From Adlercreutzia murintestinalis (GTDB lineage Bacteria; Actinomycetota; Coriobacteriia; Coriobacteriales; Eggerthellaceae): DNA of 64,000 nt. Within the stretch, counting starts at the first letter, position 1. The number at the start of each line of letters is the position of its first letter. The notes under the pieces are model-generated. The model searched no databases and was not told the origin of the DNA. It saw only the letters and a list, made by a program, of their open reading frames with translations. Location of the stretch: positions 1-64,000 of the forward strand of contig NZ_CALPCC010000012.1 in the NCBI RefSeq assembly GCF_943192905.1, given 5' to 3'. Of the stretch, positions 44,921-54,547 are shown one piece after another. A program made the position numbers and the translations under genes.

Positions 44921-46600
44921 TTACTTGGTGACGCCCGTCTCGATCACTTTGAACTCAGCCATGTTCGACGAGAGCAGTTCGGTATAGGAATCCACATCCA
45001 GATCGTCGCGATCGATATTGACCGTGAGGTACACCTCGCCATCGCGCAGCCCCGCATCAGCCACCGCATCCCCAAAATCGCTCTTCAGCTGATCCAACAG
45101 GCTTTGCGCCTGCGTTGCATCGGGCGCGTCGATCACGATGCTACTGGAGAGCAGACGGCCATCAGCGGCAAACGTAGCCGTCTCGGTTGCCTGATGCGTA
45201 GCCCCATCAGTGCCGCGAACCACATACCCATAGACCGCATGCGTCTCGGTAGCCTCGTTCGCAGACGAACTGGATCCCTCATCGAACACCGTCGCTGACG
45301 ACTCCAGCTGCTCGGTGCTGCTGATGTTCCTATTCGTCAAGTTGGTGAACGTGGTGGCATCGATGGTTCCCGTGAGAAGCATGATAGTGAGCGCCGCGCA
45401 CACCAGCGCGATCACGATCAGGATGATGCCGAGCACATTGCCCTTGTTGACGCCGTGCTTTTCCTTCTTGGGTTGCACCGGCACCGCAACAGGCTCAGGC
45501 ACCGGAGCCTCCAAGGGCATGGGTGCCGCCAGCGGTGCGGCGGGCTGCTGTATGGAAGGACGCTGCTGCACAGCCGGAGCAGCCGTTGCCGGAACAACGT
45601 CATCGAACGCCTTCGATTGCGAAATGGGCGCGATGACCTGCGTTGACCGTGCTGGTTGCAGCTGGGCTGCCGGTGTCTGCTGCACCTCGGCTGCTTGTTG
45701 TACAGCAGGTACAGCTGCGTGCGGCGCCTGTGCGGCCGGTGACGTCGTCTGCTGCGCGGTAGCTGCCGCGGCTGACTCGGAGATAGGCTTGATCACACCA
45801 GAAGCGGGCTCTTCAACCGCCGCCTGCGGTGTGGCCGACGGAGCCTCCACCGGAATGGTCACTTGCTGATCGGGCTGCACGGGCGTCTGCGCCATGGCAG
45901 CAGCGGGCTGCTCGACCGCTACCGCAGGAGCAGGTTCGCTCTGTGAAGAGGCAGCCGCGTCAACCGGCACCTCTTGGGTGATTTCTGGCGATGCTGGTGC
46001 TGCGACCAGCTCAGGCTGTGCTGGCGTTGCCGCCACCGCGCTCGGCTGTGTCTCGGCCTGAGCGGCGGCCTTCTGCGCCTTTGCTTGAAGATCCACGGTA
46101 TGAGCCGCAGCGAACGACTCAGGCGCGTCGCGCTTATCCAAAAACGACGGTTCCGCAATACGGGTGGTGTCCTCACCGAACCCGTTCTTGCGCGGCGGCG
46201 TTTCCACCACCGGCTCTTCCACCTCAGCCTCGCGGGCAGCTTGCATCTGACGACGACGCTGCTGTTCTTCCAATTCGCGCTGCCACTGCTGTGAGCGGAT
46301 CTGCTGTTCGCGAATCTGCTCTTCGCGCTGCGTAGAGCGCGCTTGACGCTCACGCGTGCTGGCAACCGACGACCGCATATCCGCATTCGGCGTGATGCCC
46401 AACGCGGACATGACGTCTATGACATCCGATTCGCCATCCGTGTCGTCATGATCGCTTGCCGTACGGCTCGCGGCGCGGGCCGATGCGGCGGCTGTCTGCG
46501 TGCTCTTCGCTGCGGGGGCCTTCTCTTCTGCGGAAGTGGTCCCCAGCGCGGCAAAAAGATCGCCGATGGAAATTGAATCGTCGCGTCCGGCGTCGCTCAT
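44921..46600 (-). CDS. Membrane protein with long Ala/Gln/Pro-rich cytoplasmic arm
   Basis: A 559-aa protein of unknown function. Residues 1-390 are a low-complexity Ala/Pro/Gln/Glu arm, starting with a short conserved-looking motif (DDSISIGDLFAALGTTSAEEK) and an Arg/Gln coiled coil (residues 85-125). One membrane helix lies at about 392-414 and a 140-residue outer domain follows (FAADGRLLSSSIVIDAPDATQAQSLLDQLKSDFGDAV), which recalls small DUF1307-type lipoprotein domains but is not assigned. A 26-bp gap to the next minus-strand gene suggests an operon of two membrane proteins. Confidence 0.75.
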   Translation of the reverse strand: MSDAGRDDSISIGDLFAALGTTSAEEKAPAAKSTQTAAASARAASRTASDHDDTDGESDVIDVMSALGITPNADMRSSVASTRERQARSTQREEQIREQQIRSQQWQRELEEQQRRRQMQAAREAEVEEPVVETPPRKNGFGEDTTRIAEPSFLDKRDAPESFAAAHTVDLQAKAQKAAAQAETQPSAVAATPAQPELVAAPASPEITQEVPVDAAASSQSEPAPAVAVEQPAAAMAQTPVQPDQQVTIPVEAPSATPQAAVEEPASGVIKPISESAAAATAQQTTSPAAQAPHAAVPAVQQAAEVQQTPAAQLQPARSTQVIAPISQSKAFDDVVPATAAPAVQQRPSIQQPAAPLAAPMPLEAPVPEPVAVPVQPKKEKHGVNKGNVLGIILIVIALVCAALTIMLLTGTIDATTFTNLTNRNISSTEQLESSATVFDEGSSSSANEATETHAVYGYVVRGTDGATHQATETATFAADGRLLSSSIVIDAPDATQAQSLLDQLKSDFGDAVADAGLRDGEVYLTVNIDRDDLDVDSYTELLSSNMAEFKVIETGVTK

Positions 46601-46626
46601 AAAATATCCCCTACCCTAGCGCGCAG

Positions 46627-47223
46627 CTAGCAGGCGCGAAGGGCGCTGCCGTATTCGGCCGTGATGCGCCTTCCCAGCATCTGCCTGCTGTGCGTGATCA
46701 TACGTAGGCCCAGTATAGCGCAAACAACGGCCATGAAGAACGCTACCAGCGCGGGCACGAGGTTGCGGTCGGGCTGCTCGACGGGAGCCTCGGGCACCGC
46801 CTGCGCCGTCACCATGGTGTTCTGCGCGGAGGTGACCACTTGCATTGCCTCGGCGCGCTTGATGGCGGAATCGACCGCAGCATCGTTGGAGAGCATGGCA
46901 GGCCCGATGGTCTCGCTCATGACGACCGCAGCGGCGGTGGATGCCGCATTCGCTGCGGCAGCGCCCTCGGCAGGTTCGGCCGTTGCCTGCGCAACCGCCG
47001 GTACCGTGGAACCGTCGTGGTCGTTCACCGAAGAAGAGAATGCGATGCCGCCCGGCACCTGATCGTCATAGTCGAACACGCTGACCGCGAAACACGGAAT
47101 AGCGTAGAACATGAGCGCTATGGAAAGGGTGACAAGGGCAGAACCAAGAGCACGTTGTTTGCGCTGCTTGCGCTTTATCATCGCGCGGTAATGATGCGCA
47201 TCGCCTTGATACAGCATCCTCAT
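46627..47223 (-). CDS. Two-TM hypothetical membrane protein
   Basis: A 198-aa protein: basic N-terminus (MIKRKQRKQR), first hydrophobic helix (residues 26-48), an outer loop of about 105 residues rich in Ala/Thr/Glu, and a second helix (residues 160-180) with a basic C-terminus. No family recognised. It lies directly upstream of the 559-aa membrane protein on the same strand, and the two probably form an envelope pair. Confidence 0.7.
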   Translation of the reverse strand: MRMLYQGDAHHYRAMIKRKQRKQRALGSALVTLSIALMFYAIPCFAVSVFDYDDQVPGGIAFSSSVNDHDGSTVPAVAQATAEPAEGAAAANAASTAAAVVMSETIGPAMLSNDAAVDSAIKRAEAMQVVTSAQNTMVTAQAVPEAPVEQPDRNLVPALVAFFMAVVCAILGLRMITHSRQMLGRRITAEYGSALRAC

Positions 47224-47371
47224 TCTCCTTAATCGTTTTAGCTACAGTTTGAGAATATTCCCATAATAACAAAATGCGCAGGATAGATGCAAATGGATGT
47301 TCGGTATCCGGTTGGCGTGCGTCAGGTGGTGTAGAATGACCCAAAAACCATTCCGACGCAGGAGAAAGCAG

Positions 47372-48256
47372 ATGTATGACGGCGGTCCCCATCTTGGGCG
47401 CAACGATGAATGCTGGTGCGGCAGCGGGCGCAAGTACAAGAAGTGCCATGCCGACTTCGACGAGCGGCTGGAAGCGCTGGCCAACGCGGGCGAAGAGGTG
47501 CCGCCGCGCAGCTTGCTGAAAACCCCCGAGGACATCGCAGGCGTGAAGCGCTCTGCGGCGGTCAACATCGGCGTGCTCGACTACGTTGCCGAGCACATCG
47601 CCCCAGGCGTGACCACCGAGCAGATCGATCAATGGGTCCACGACTACACCTTCGAGCATGGCGCCATTCCCGCTCCGCTCGACTACGAGGGCTTTCCGAA
47701 GAGCGTGTGCACCAGCGTGAACGAAGTGGTCTGCCATGGCATCCCCGACCCTGACCAAGTGCTGGCCGCGGGCGATATCGTGAATGTGGATTGCTCCACC
47801 ATCAAGGACGGCTACTTCAGCGATTCGTCGCGCATGTTCATGATCGGCGAGGTGTCGCCTGAGGCAGCTGAGCTGGTCAAGGTGACCAAAGAAGCGGTCG
47901 AGGTGGGCTTGGCCGCCGTGAAACCGTGGAGGCACTTGGGCGATATCGGCGCAGCCATCAACAAGTTCGCGAAGGCCCACGGCTATTCTGTCGTGCGCGA
48001 GTTCGGCGGGCATGGCATTGGCTTGGAGTTCCACGAAGAGCCCTTCGTTAGCTTCGTCACGCGCGCAGGTACCGGGCCCATCCTGGTGCCCGGGCTCATG
48101 TTCACCATCGAGCCGATGATCAACATGGGCAAGCACCGCATCGACATGAGCGACCCGAACGGCTGGACCGTGCGCACCGCCGACGGGAAGCTGACCGCCC
48201 AATGGGAGGTGCAGATCGTGGTCACCGACGAAGGCTACGAACTGCTGAGCTGGTAG
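47372..48256 (+). CDS. map: Methionine aminopeptidase with SEC-C zinc motif
   Basis: A 294-aa type I MetAP. Residues 8-24 carry a SEC-C motif (NDECWCGSGRKYKKCH) that binds zinc and ribosomes or partners. The catalytic domain has metal ligands in NVDCSTIKDGYFSDSS, HGIGLEFHEEP, FTIEPMIN and QWEVQIVV. Removes the N-terminal Met. The ATG at 47372 is chosen for its AGGAGAAAG RBS; earlier in-frame starts lack one. Confidence 0.93.
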   Translation: MYDGGPHLGRNDECWCGSGRKYKKCHADFDERLEALANAGEEVPPRSLLKTPEDIAGVKRSAAVNIGVLDYVAEHIAPGVTTEQIDQWVHDYTFEHGAIPAPLDYEGFPKSVCTSVNEVVCHGIPDPDQVLAAGDIVNVDCSTIKDGYFSDSSRMFMIGEVSPEAAELVKVTKEAVEVGLAAVKPWRHLGDIGAAINKFAKAHGYSVVREFGGHGIGLEFHEEPFVSFVTRAGTGPILVPGLMFTIEPMINMGKHRIDMSDPNGWTVRTADGKLTAQWEVQIVVTDEGYELLSW

Positions 48257-48366
48257 CGAAGGGGCGCCTGAGTATTTTTTTGCGCATGCTCTGCATTGCG
48301 CATGTTGCGCTCCGCGCTCACGTCAGCTGCGCGAGCGTGCCGCAAGGCCAGTGCGCTCTTGCCTGA

Positions 48367-49128
48367 TCAGATGACGATCGGTTCGTGGTCGGCGGCGGTC
48401 AGCTTCACGAAACCGCTCTCGGTGACCACGCCCATATCCTCAAGACGCATGCCGAACTGGCCCGGCAGATAGATGCCCGGCTCTATGGTGATCACATGAC
48501 CCACGCGCAGCGGCCGATCGAAGCGGCGATTGAGCACCGGCTGCTCATGGATATCCAGACCCACCCCATGGCCAAGGCCATGCGGCATGCACTCCCCGAA
48601 GCCGCCTTCGATGAGCACCTGCTCGGCCACCATATGCACCGCCCGGCCCGTGATGCCCGGGCGCACCGCCTCGGCGGCTTCCTCGTTGGCAAGGCGCATG
48701 GTGCGCCACGCGTCCGCCATGCGCCCGGTCGGCTCGCCTATGAAGACCGTGCGCGTCATGTCAGAGCAGTAGCCATCCTTCTTGGCGCCAAAATCGATCA
48801 CCACGCACTGTCCGCGCTCGAACGGCCGGTCTCCCGGCACCGCATGCGGGTTGGCGCCATTAGCGCCGGTGCCCACGATGGTGGGAAACGCCAGTTCGTC
48901 AGCGCCCAGGTCGAACAGCGCATCATCGAGCAGATGGGCCGCTTCGCGCTCGGTCATGCCTTCATGCAGCTGCGGCACCAACTGGGCGAACGCCGCATCG
49001 GTGATAGCCTGCGCCGCCATGATCCGCTCTATCTCGTCCATGCTCTTGACCGCGCGCAACTCAACTTCGAGCGCGCGCGCAGCATGCACGATGCGTTCTT
49101 TCAGCGTGGTCGGCTGTGCGTATGTCAT
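48367..49128 (-). CDS. M24 aminopeptidase P-like, catalytic domain only
   Basis: A 253-aa pita-bread peptidase with all five metal ligands (VVIDFGAKKDGYCSDMTRTVF, HGLGHGVGLDIHEQPVL, ITIEPGIYLPGQFGMRLEDMGVV). Normal Xaa-Pro aminopeptidases of this group have about 100 more N-terminal residues (creatinase-like domain), missing here. Its ATG overlaps the aroQ stop (ATGA). An aroQ-peptidase pairing is common in Gram-positive bacteria, usually followed by efp, which is absent here. Confidence 0.85.
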   Translation of the reverse strand: MTYAQPTTLKERIVHAARALEVELRAVKSMDEIERIMAAQAITDAAFAQLVPQLHEGMTEREAAHLLDDALFDLGADELAFPTIVGTGANGANPHAVPGDRPFERGQCVVIDFGAKKDGYCSDMTRTVFIGEPTGRMADAWRTMRLANEEAAEAVRPGITGRAVHMVAEQVLIEGGFGECMPHGLGHGVGLDIHEQPVLNRRFDRPLRVGHVITIEPGIYLPGQFGMRLEDMGVVTESGFVKLTAADHEPIVI

Positions 49129-49556
49129 GCGTCCTCCAAAAGAAGATCGAGCGCGTCCAGGTAGCCTTGGCGGCCTCGCCCGCTGATCTGCGCCACGCAT
49201 TCAGGCTCGATCACCGAGACCCGGCGGAATTCCTCGCGGCTCGTGATATCGGATATGTGCACTTCCACCACCGGCACGTCGATAGCTGCCACGGCATCGC
49301 GCAGCGCGTAGCTGTAGTGGGTGTGCGCACCCGGATTGTACACGATGCCGTCGAAGCGCCCGTGAGCCGCATGGAGCCGATCGATCAGCGCGCCCTCGTG
49401 GTTGCTCTGAAAGCACTCGGCCATCGCCCCGCGCGCCGCCGCATGCTCGCAGAACTCGCGCTCGATGCTGGCAAGGCTATCGGTGCCGTAGATGCCCGGT
49501 TCGCGAATGCCCAGCATGTTCAAGTTGGGCCCGTTCATCAGTAAGATGCGCTTCAT
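49125..49556 (-). CDS. aroQ: 3-dehydroquinate dehydratase, type II
   Basis: A 143-aa AroQ: LLMNGPNLNMLGIREPGIYG with the catalytic Tyr, FQSNHEGALIDRLHAA, GIVYNPGAHTHYSYALRDAV and VEVHISDITSREEFR. Third step of the shikimate pathway. ATG abuts the aroB stop. Confidence 0.96.
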   Translation of the reverse strand: MKRILLMNGPNLNMLGIREPGIYGTDSLASIEREFCEHAAARGAMAECFQSNHEGALIDRLHAAHGRFDGIVYNPGAHTHYSYALRDAVAAIDVPVVEVHISDITSREEFRRVSVIEPECVAQISGRGRQGYLDALDLLLEDA

Positions 49557-50678
49557 TCATGCCTCCTTCGGCGCCGAGGCGTTCCACGCCTGAAGCTGAG
49601 CCAGTATGACGTCGTCGTCAACCTCGCAGATCTCCCAATCGCCCACATCGCGCAGCAGCACGAAGCGCACCTGACCCGCGCGCGCCTTCTTGTCGCGCTT
49701 CATGGCGTCAAGCGCTGCCGCCGGATCGGCCGTCCATGGCAGCCGCGGCAGCCCCAGCGCATCGAGCAGGTCGGCTTGCGCGTTCACGAAATCGAGGCTT
49801 GCGCCCACCAGCTCATGCGCCAATGCTGCAGCGAAGCGCATGCCCTCGGCCACCGCCGCCCCATGCGAGAACGTGCCGTACCCCGACAGCTTCTCGATGG
49901 CATGGGCGAGCGTATGCCCGTAATTCAGACACTCGCGCACCCCGCAGCTCTCCGTCTTATCCTGCGCCACCACATCGGCCTTGAACACCACGCACCGCGC
50001 GATAGCCTGCGTGGCCACCTCGGTATCGCGAGCCATCAGCGCTGGTGCGTTCTCTGCCAACCAGAAGAAGAAGTCGTCCGAATCGACCACAGCGCTCTTC
50101 GCCACCTCGGCACATCCGCACCGCCATTCGCGCTCGGACAGCGTTGCCAGACAATCCGTGCTCGCGCACACATACGACGGCTGACAGAACGTGCCCACCA
50201 GGTTCTTCCCCGCCTCAAGGTTGATGCCGGTCTTGCCTCCCACCGACGAGTCCACCATGGCGAGCAAGGTGGTCGGCGCCTGCACCACCGTGATGCCGCG
50301 CATGAAGGTGGATGCCGCAAACCCCGCCAGGTCTCCTACCACACCGCCGCCCAGGGCCAGCACCGCACAATCGCGCGTCAGCCCCAGAGCGGCCATGGCC
50401 TCCCACAGCTCTGAGACGACCTCGACGCTCTTCGAGGATTCGCCCGCGGGCACCACGATGTCGGGCACCTTGAAGCCCGCACGCTCAAGCGATGCCTTCG
50501 CCCGCGCCAGATACAGCGGCGCCACGTTCTCGTCGCTGATGACGAGCACCTGCGGCGCGTACGCAAGTGCTGCCGTGCGCTGGCACCACGCGCCAATGCC
50601 GTCGAGCACCTCATCGCCGATGCGCACGTCGTAGGGCGCCTCCCCGGGAATGTTCACCTCCACGCGCGTTGCTGCCAC
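49557..50678 (-). CDS. aroB: 3-dehydroquinate synthase
   Basis: A 373-aa AroB: GGGVVGDLAGFAASTFMRG, PTTLLAMVDSSVGGKTGIN, zinc ligands in CLNYGHTLAHAIEKLSGY and FSHGAAVAEGM. NAD-dependent second step of the shikimate pathway. 15 bp after aroK. Confidence 0.96.
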   Translation of the reverse strand: MAATRVEVNIPGEAPYDVRIGDEVLDGIGAWCQRTAALAYAPQVLVISDENVAPLYLARAKASLERAGFKVPDIVVPAGESSKSVEVVSELWEAMAALGLTRDCAVLALGGGVVGDLAGFAASTFMRGITVVQAPTTLLAMVDSSVGGKTGINLEAGKNLVGTFCQPSYVCASTDCLATLSEREWRCGCAEVAKSAVVDSDDFFFWLAENAPALMARDTEVATQAIARCVVFKADVVAQDKTESCGVRECLNYGHTLAHAIEKLSGYGTFSHGAAVAEGMRFAAALAHELVGASLDFVNAQADLLDALGLPRLPWTADPAAALDAMKRDKKARAGQVRFVLLRDVGDWEICEVDDDVILAQLQAWNASAPKEA

Positions 50679-50693
50679 GCGATCACCTTCCTT

Positions 50694-51278
50694 TCAAGCC
50701 ACGCTGCTCGCGTCAAGGCGCTCAAGCACGCCGCGCCGCTCGAGCGCTCGGCGCACCTCATGCGCGATAGCGCCCACGCTGCGCCCTCCTGTTTCTATGG
50801 TCAGATCCGCCGCCGCCTCATAGGCGGGAAGCCGCTCTTCCAGGCGCGCACGGGCCGCCGCCAGGTCTTGGAAGAGCGGGCGCGACGAGGTGTCGCTGAT
50901 GCGCGCCGCGGCCTGATCGGCGGTGACCCGCAAATGAACGACCGTGCCGTGCGCGCTCATGAGGGCGATGTTCTCCGGACGCGTCACCACGCCTCCCCCG
51001 CACGAGACCACCATGGGCTCCATGGCGGCAATATCGCGCAGCGCTTGAGTCTCCATACGGCGAAACCCCTCTTCGCCGCTTTCCTCGAAGATCTGAGGAA
51101 TGGGCATGCCCGCCAGCCGTTCGATATAGGAATCCATGTCGATGCTCGCAAGGCCGCACATGCGCGAAAGACGACGCGCCACGGTGGACTTGCCAGCACC
51201 CATGAACCCGATCAGATACACGCTGCGGTGCAGGCGGTGCGGTCGTTTGGGAGATGACTGTCCGCTGCGGCGCGCCAC
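50694..51278 (-). CDS. aroK: Shikimate kinase
   Basis: A 194-aa kinase: VYLIGFMGAGKSTVARRL (P-loop), DMDSYIERLAG, EEGFRRMETQAL, VSCGGGVVTRPEN and the lid Arg in DTSSRPLFQDL. GTG start right after the aroC TAA gives about 18 extra basic residues at the N-terminus; a start further in is possible. Confidence 0.94.
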   Translation of the reverse strand: MARRSGQSSPKRPHRLHRSVYLIGFMGAGKSTVARRLSRMCGLASIDMDSYIERLAGMPIPQIFEESGEEGFRRMETQALRDIAAMEPMVVSCGGGVVTRPENIALMSAHGTVVHLRVTADQAAARISDTSSRPLFQDLAAARARLEERLPAYEAAADLTIETGGRSVGAIAHEVRRALERRGVLERLDASSVA

Positions 51279-52448
51279 TTAGCGGCCCATCGTGTCGAGC
51301 CGATGCGTGTAGCTGGCGATGTTGGCCTTGATGTCAGCCAGAGACGTGCTGCCGAACGCGCGCTGGTAGGCGTTGGCCAACACGAACGCCACCTCGCCCT
51401 CTGCCACGACCGCCGCTGCTGGCACGGCGCACACATCGCTGCGCTCGCGCGATGCCTCTTCCACTTCGAGCGTATCCAGATTGACCGTTTGCAGCGGGTT
51501 CATCAGCGTAGGTATGGGCTTCATAGCTGCGCGCACCACCACGGGCATGCCGGTGGTCATGCCGCCTTCCAGGCCGCCCGCGTTGTTGCTGGTGCGCGTG
51601 AACGTGCTGCCGTCGAGCACGATGCCGTCATGCACGCGGCTGCCCGGCAGCGCGGCCGCCTGAAACCCCAGCCCGAACTCCACGCCCTTGATGGCGGGAA
51701 TGCTGAACAGCGCCGCGCCAAGCTGGCTGGTCAGACGCTCGGGGCCTGCCACGTGGCTGCCAAGGCCCGCCACCACACCGGTTGCCACCACGCAAAACGT
51801 GCCGCCCAGGCTCTCGCCCGCATCGCGCGCCGCATCGATGGCCGCCTTCATGCGCTCGGTGGTGTCGGCATCCGGACAGCGCAGGGCAGACATCTCGATG
51901 CCCATCTGCACCTCCGCCGCGTCACCCTCGAGCGCATAGCCCTCCGGCAGCGCCACATCGCCGACCGACGTGACATAGCTGTAGACCTCAACCCCAAGCT
52001 CCGCCAGGAATTCCTTCGCGATGCCCGCAGCCGCCACGCGCGCCGCCGTCTCGCGCGCGCTCGAGCGCTCGAGGATGTTGCGACAGTCGTCCTGGTTCGT
52101 GCGCAGCACGCCCACCAGGTCGGCATGACCGGGGCGCGGCGTCACCTCGCGATGCAGATCGGCTGGCGGACGCCCGAAATGCGCCATGCGCTCATGCCAG
52201 TTCTCCCAGTCACGGTTCTGCACGGTGATGCTGACCGGCGCGCCCGTCGTGCGCCCGAAGCGCACGCCTGAGGTGACCACCGCCTGATCGCGCTCGATCT
52301 TCTGGCGGTCTCCGCGCCCGTAGCCTCCCTGGCGCCGCCGCAGATCGGTGTTGATGTTCGTTATATCCACCGGGATGCCCGCAGGCACATCGCTGACGAT
52401 GGTGGTCAGCTCAGGGCCATGGCTCTCTCCCGCTGTCAGATACTGCAT
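51279..52448 (-). CDS. aroC: Chorismate synthase
   Basis: A 389-aa AroC: LTAGESHGPELTTIVSDVPAG, RRRQGGYGRGDRQKIE, SGVRFGRTTGAPVSI, RPGHADLVG, SSARETAARVAAAGIAKEFL and NNAGGLEGGMTTGMPVVVRAAMKPI. FMN-dependent last step to chorismate. It follows aroE after 3 bp. Confidence 0.96.
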   Translation of the reverse strand: MQYLTAGESHGPELTTIVSDVPAGIPVDITNINTDLRRRQGGYGRGDRQKIERDQAVVTSGVRFGRTTGAPVSITVQNRDWENWHERMAHFGRPPADLHREVTPRPGHADLVGVLRTNQDDCRNILERSSARETAARVAAAGIAKEFLAELGVEVYSYVTSVGDVALPEGYALEGDAAEVQMGIEMSALRCPDADTTERMKAAIDAARDAGESLGGTFCVVATGVVAGLGSHVAGPERLTSQLGAALFSIPAIKGVEFGLGFQAAALPGSRVHDGIVLDGSTFTRTSNNAGGLEGGMTTGMPVVVRAAMKPIPTLMNPLQTVNLDTLEVEEASRERSDVCAVPAAAVVAEGEVAFVLANAYQRAFGSTSLADIKANIASYTHRLDTMGR

Positions 52449-52451
52449 CTG

Positions 52452-53387
52452 CTACTCCTTTTGGTCGAAGGTGAACCCTGCCGCGTTCGCCATCAGCATG
52501 AAAAGCTGCTCGAAGGTGTAGGGTAGCTCAACCCCCTGCACGTCGCACACGATGCCCGCGGTAGCCACCGCCTGCGCCACCAACATGCCGCGCCCGTCAA
52601 AGGCGCGCGCGCCCGCCTTGCGCGCAGCTTGCATGAGAGCTGTTAGCCCATGGCCGTACACCGTGTCGAAGACCACTTGATCGGACCCGATCAGCGCCGT
52701 GTCGAAGGGAGCAGGATCGCCCGGCGTCATGCCGAGCGGCGTGGCATCCACGATGACATCTGACGCCGCGATCGCCTGGGTGGAGGTGTCGTAGCTGCCG
52801 AACAGCAGCTCCGCCTGCTCATACGCTTCGTCGAAACCGAGCCGCCCAGCCGCCGAGCCCGGCAGCATGACCGCGGTGGCAAGCAGGTCGCGATACGTCT
52901 CCAAATACTGGTTCACCACCGTGCGCGCCTTGTCCTTGTCGCGCCCGAGCAGCACCACGCGCTGCGCACCCATTTGCACGCATTCGTGCATGATGGACAC
53001 CGCGGTGGGCCCCGTGCCGCAAATGGCCACCTTCGCGCCTGTGATGCGCACGCCTTCGCGCAGCAGATAGTCAACGCACCCTTGCCCGTCCACGTTGTAG
53101 GCGAGCAACCGATCCGAGGCGCGCACGAGCACATTGGCTCCCGCGGCCAGCTTGGCCGTGGCCGCCGTCACGTCGGCTGTCGCATACGCCAGCGGCTTCC
53201 ACGGAGTGGTCACGTTCACGGCAAGAAAGGCACGCGCCTCCAAGAAGCGCTGCGCCTCGTCGGCCTGCGCCAGATCGGCGAACCCGTATTCCCAATCAAG
53301 CCCCAAAGCCCCATACGCCGCGTTGTACATGGCGGGAGACTTCGAGTGCGCAACAGGGTGGCCCACTATGTAGAGATGCTCGGTCAT
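52452..53387 (-). CDS. aroE: Shikimate dehydrogenase
   Basis: A 311-aa AroE: IVGHPVAHSKSPAMYNAAY, NVTTPWKPLA with the catalytic Lys, YNVDGQG with the catalytic Asp, nucleotide loop CGTGPTAVSIMHEC and DATPLGM. Longer than the usual 270 aa because of an insertion around QYLETYRDLLATAVML. The NADP loop reads GTGPTA instead of the common GAGGAA. Start ATG 53387 (TEHLYIVG); the frame continues upstream antisense-free only as an artefact through mltG. Confidence 0.92.
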   Translation of the reverse strand: MTEHLYIVGHPVAHSKSPAMYNAAYGALGLDWEYGFADLAQADEAQRFLEARAFLAVNVTTPWKPLAYATADVTAATAKLAAGANVLVRASDRLLAYNVDGQGCVDYLLREGVRITGAKVAICGTGPTAVSIMHECVQMGAQRVVLLGRDKDKARTVVNQYLETYRDLLATAVMLPGSAAGRLGFDEAYEQAELLFGSYDTSTQAIAASDVIVDATPLGMTPGDPAPFDTALIGSDQVVFDTVYGHGLTALMQAARKAGARAFDGRGMLVAQAVATAGIVCDVQGVELPYTFEQLFMLMANAAGFTFDQKE

Positions 53388-53407
53388 ACTGCTTCGCGCG
53401 CTCCGGA

Positions 53408-54526
53408 TCAACTGTAGGTGCTCTGGTGATCCTCGTAGGTCACGCTGAACGTGTATTCGCCGCCGCCGGAATAGAAGTACATGTAGTCGGTCTGCTCGGG
53501 CGTGCATACGGCTTGCAGCGCCTTGAGCGACGGGTTGCAAATAGGAGTGGGCGGCAGCCCGGCATTGGTGTAGGTGCTGTACGGGGTGTTCGCATGCACC
53601 TCTTCGCCCGACGGATCGTGGCCCACCTCGTAGGCGGTAGTGGCGTCGGACTCCAGATACGGCCGGTCGGATGCCAGGCGGTTGTAGAACACGGATGCCA
53701 CCGTGGCCATGTTGTCGGGGTTGGATTCCTTCTCGACGATGGAAGCCAGGATGAGCGCCTGGTAATGGTTGAGACCGGCTTCCTCCGGATACGCCCAATC
53801 GAGCCCCGCCGTTTCCGCTTGATATTGCGCGAGCATCATCTTCACGACGCTCTGGGCGGTATCGGTAGCGGTGATGGCGTAGGTCTTCGGGAACAGGAAG
53901 CCTTCCAGGTTGTTGGTGCCCGCTTCCTCAAGGAAGGGGAACTCCGCCGCATAGGTGGCGGCGTTTTCCGTGGCGTTCATGAAATCGCCCATGGAGATGC
54001 GGCCGTTCGTGACGCGCTGCACCTCTTCGGCGATGGCAGTGCGGATATAGCCTTCCGGCACGGTAAGCGTATCGGCGGTGGATGCCGGGCCAGCCATGAG
54101 CGCGCTCAGAATGTCCTCCACCGGAGTTTTGCCCTTGAACAGGTAGCTGCCCGGGATGATGGCGGATGCGGCATTCTTCTCCTTCACCAGGTTGACGAAC
54201 ACATCCGCAGTGCCGATGAGACCCTCATCGACCAGCGTTGCCGCCACTTGCGAGGCAGACTCCCCCTGCTCGACCACCACAACGGCCTCTTGGTCGGCTG
54301 GCAGCGACCCTTCGGGGTGCGCTTGGCAGCTGATGACCACGAAGACGATGGCCGCCACCGCGATGACGGCGATAAGAGCCGCGATGATGAACGGCGCCTT
54401 CGAGCGCTTGGGCTTGATGGCGCTGGTGTCGTAGGTTCTGAACTCTTGACTGGCGCGCGCATGCGCTCGTTGCGCCGAGAAGCTGTTCTTCGATGAGATG
54501 GGGACCTGCCGCTGACGAAGTGCCAC
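53408..54526 (-). CDS. mltG: Endolytic transglycosylase MltG
   Basis: A 372-aa YceG/MltG: basic cytoplasmic arm, one membrane helix (residues 46-70), LysM-like part (VVEQGESASQVAATLVDEGLI) and the catalytic domain with Glu in ILASIVEKESN and PYSTYTNAGLPPTPICNPSLKAL. Trims nascent glycan strands. Starts with GTG behind AAAGGCGG. Between ruvX and aroE, as in many Gram-positive genomes. Confidence 0.93.
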   Translation of the reverse strand: MALRQRQVPISSKNSFSAQRAHARASQEFRTYDTSAIKPKRSKAPFIIAALIAVIAVAAIVFVVISCQAHPEGSLPADQEAVVVVEQGESASQVAATLVDEGLIGTADVFVNLVKEKNAASAIIPGSYLFKGKTPVEDILSALMAGPASTADTLTVPEGYIRTAIAEEVQRVTNGRISMGDFMNATENAATYAAEFPFLEEAGTNNLEGFLFPKTYAITATDTAQSVVKMMLAQYQAETAGLDWAYPEEAGLNHYQALILASIVEKESNPDNMATVASVFYNRLASDRPYLESDATTAYEVGHDPSGEEVHANTPYSTYTNAGLPPTPICNPSLKALQAVCTPEQTDYMYFYSGGGEYTFSVTYEDHQSTYS

Positions 54527-54547
54527 GGTGCCGCCTTTCGTGTTGCG

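Noticed and set aside
52452-53798. 448-codon version of aroE
   Set aside because: The first 137 codons are in another frame over the mltG 3' end; AroE homology starts at the ATG at 53387.
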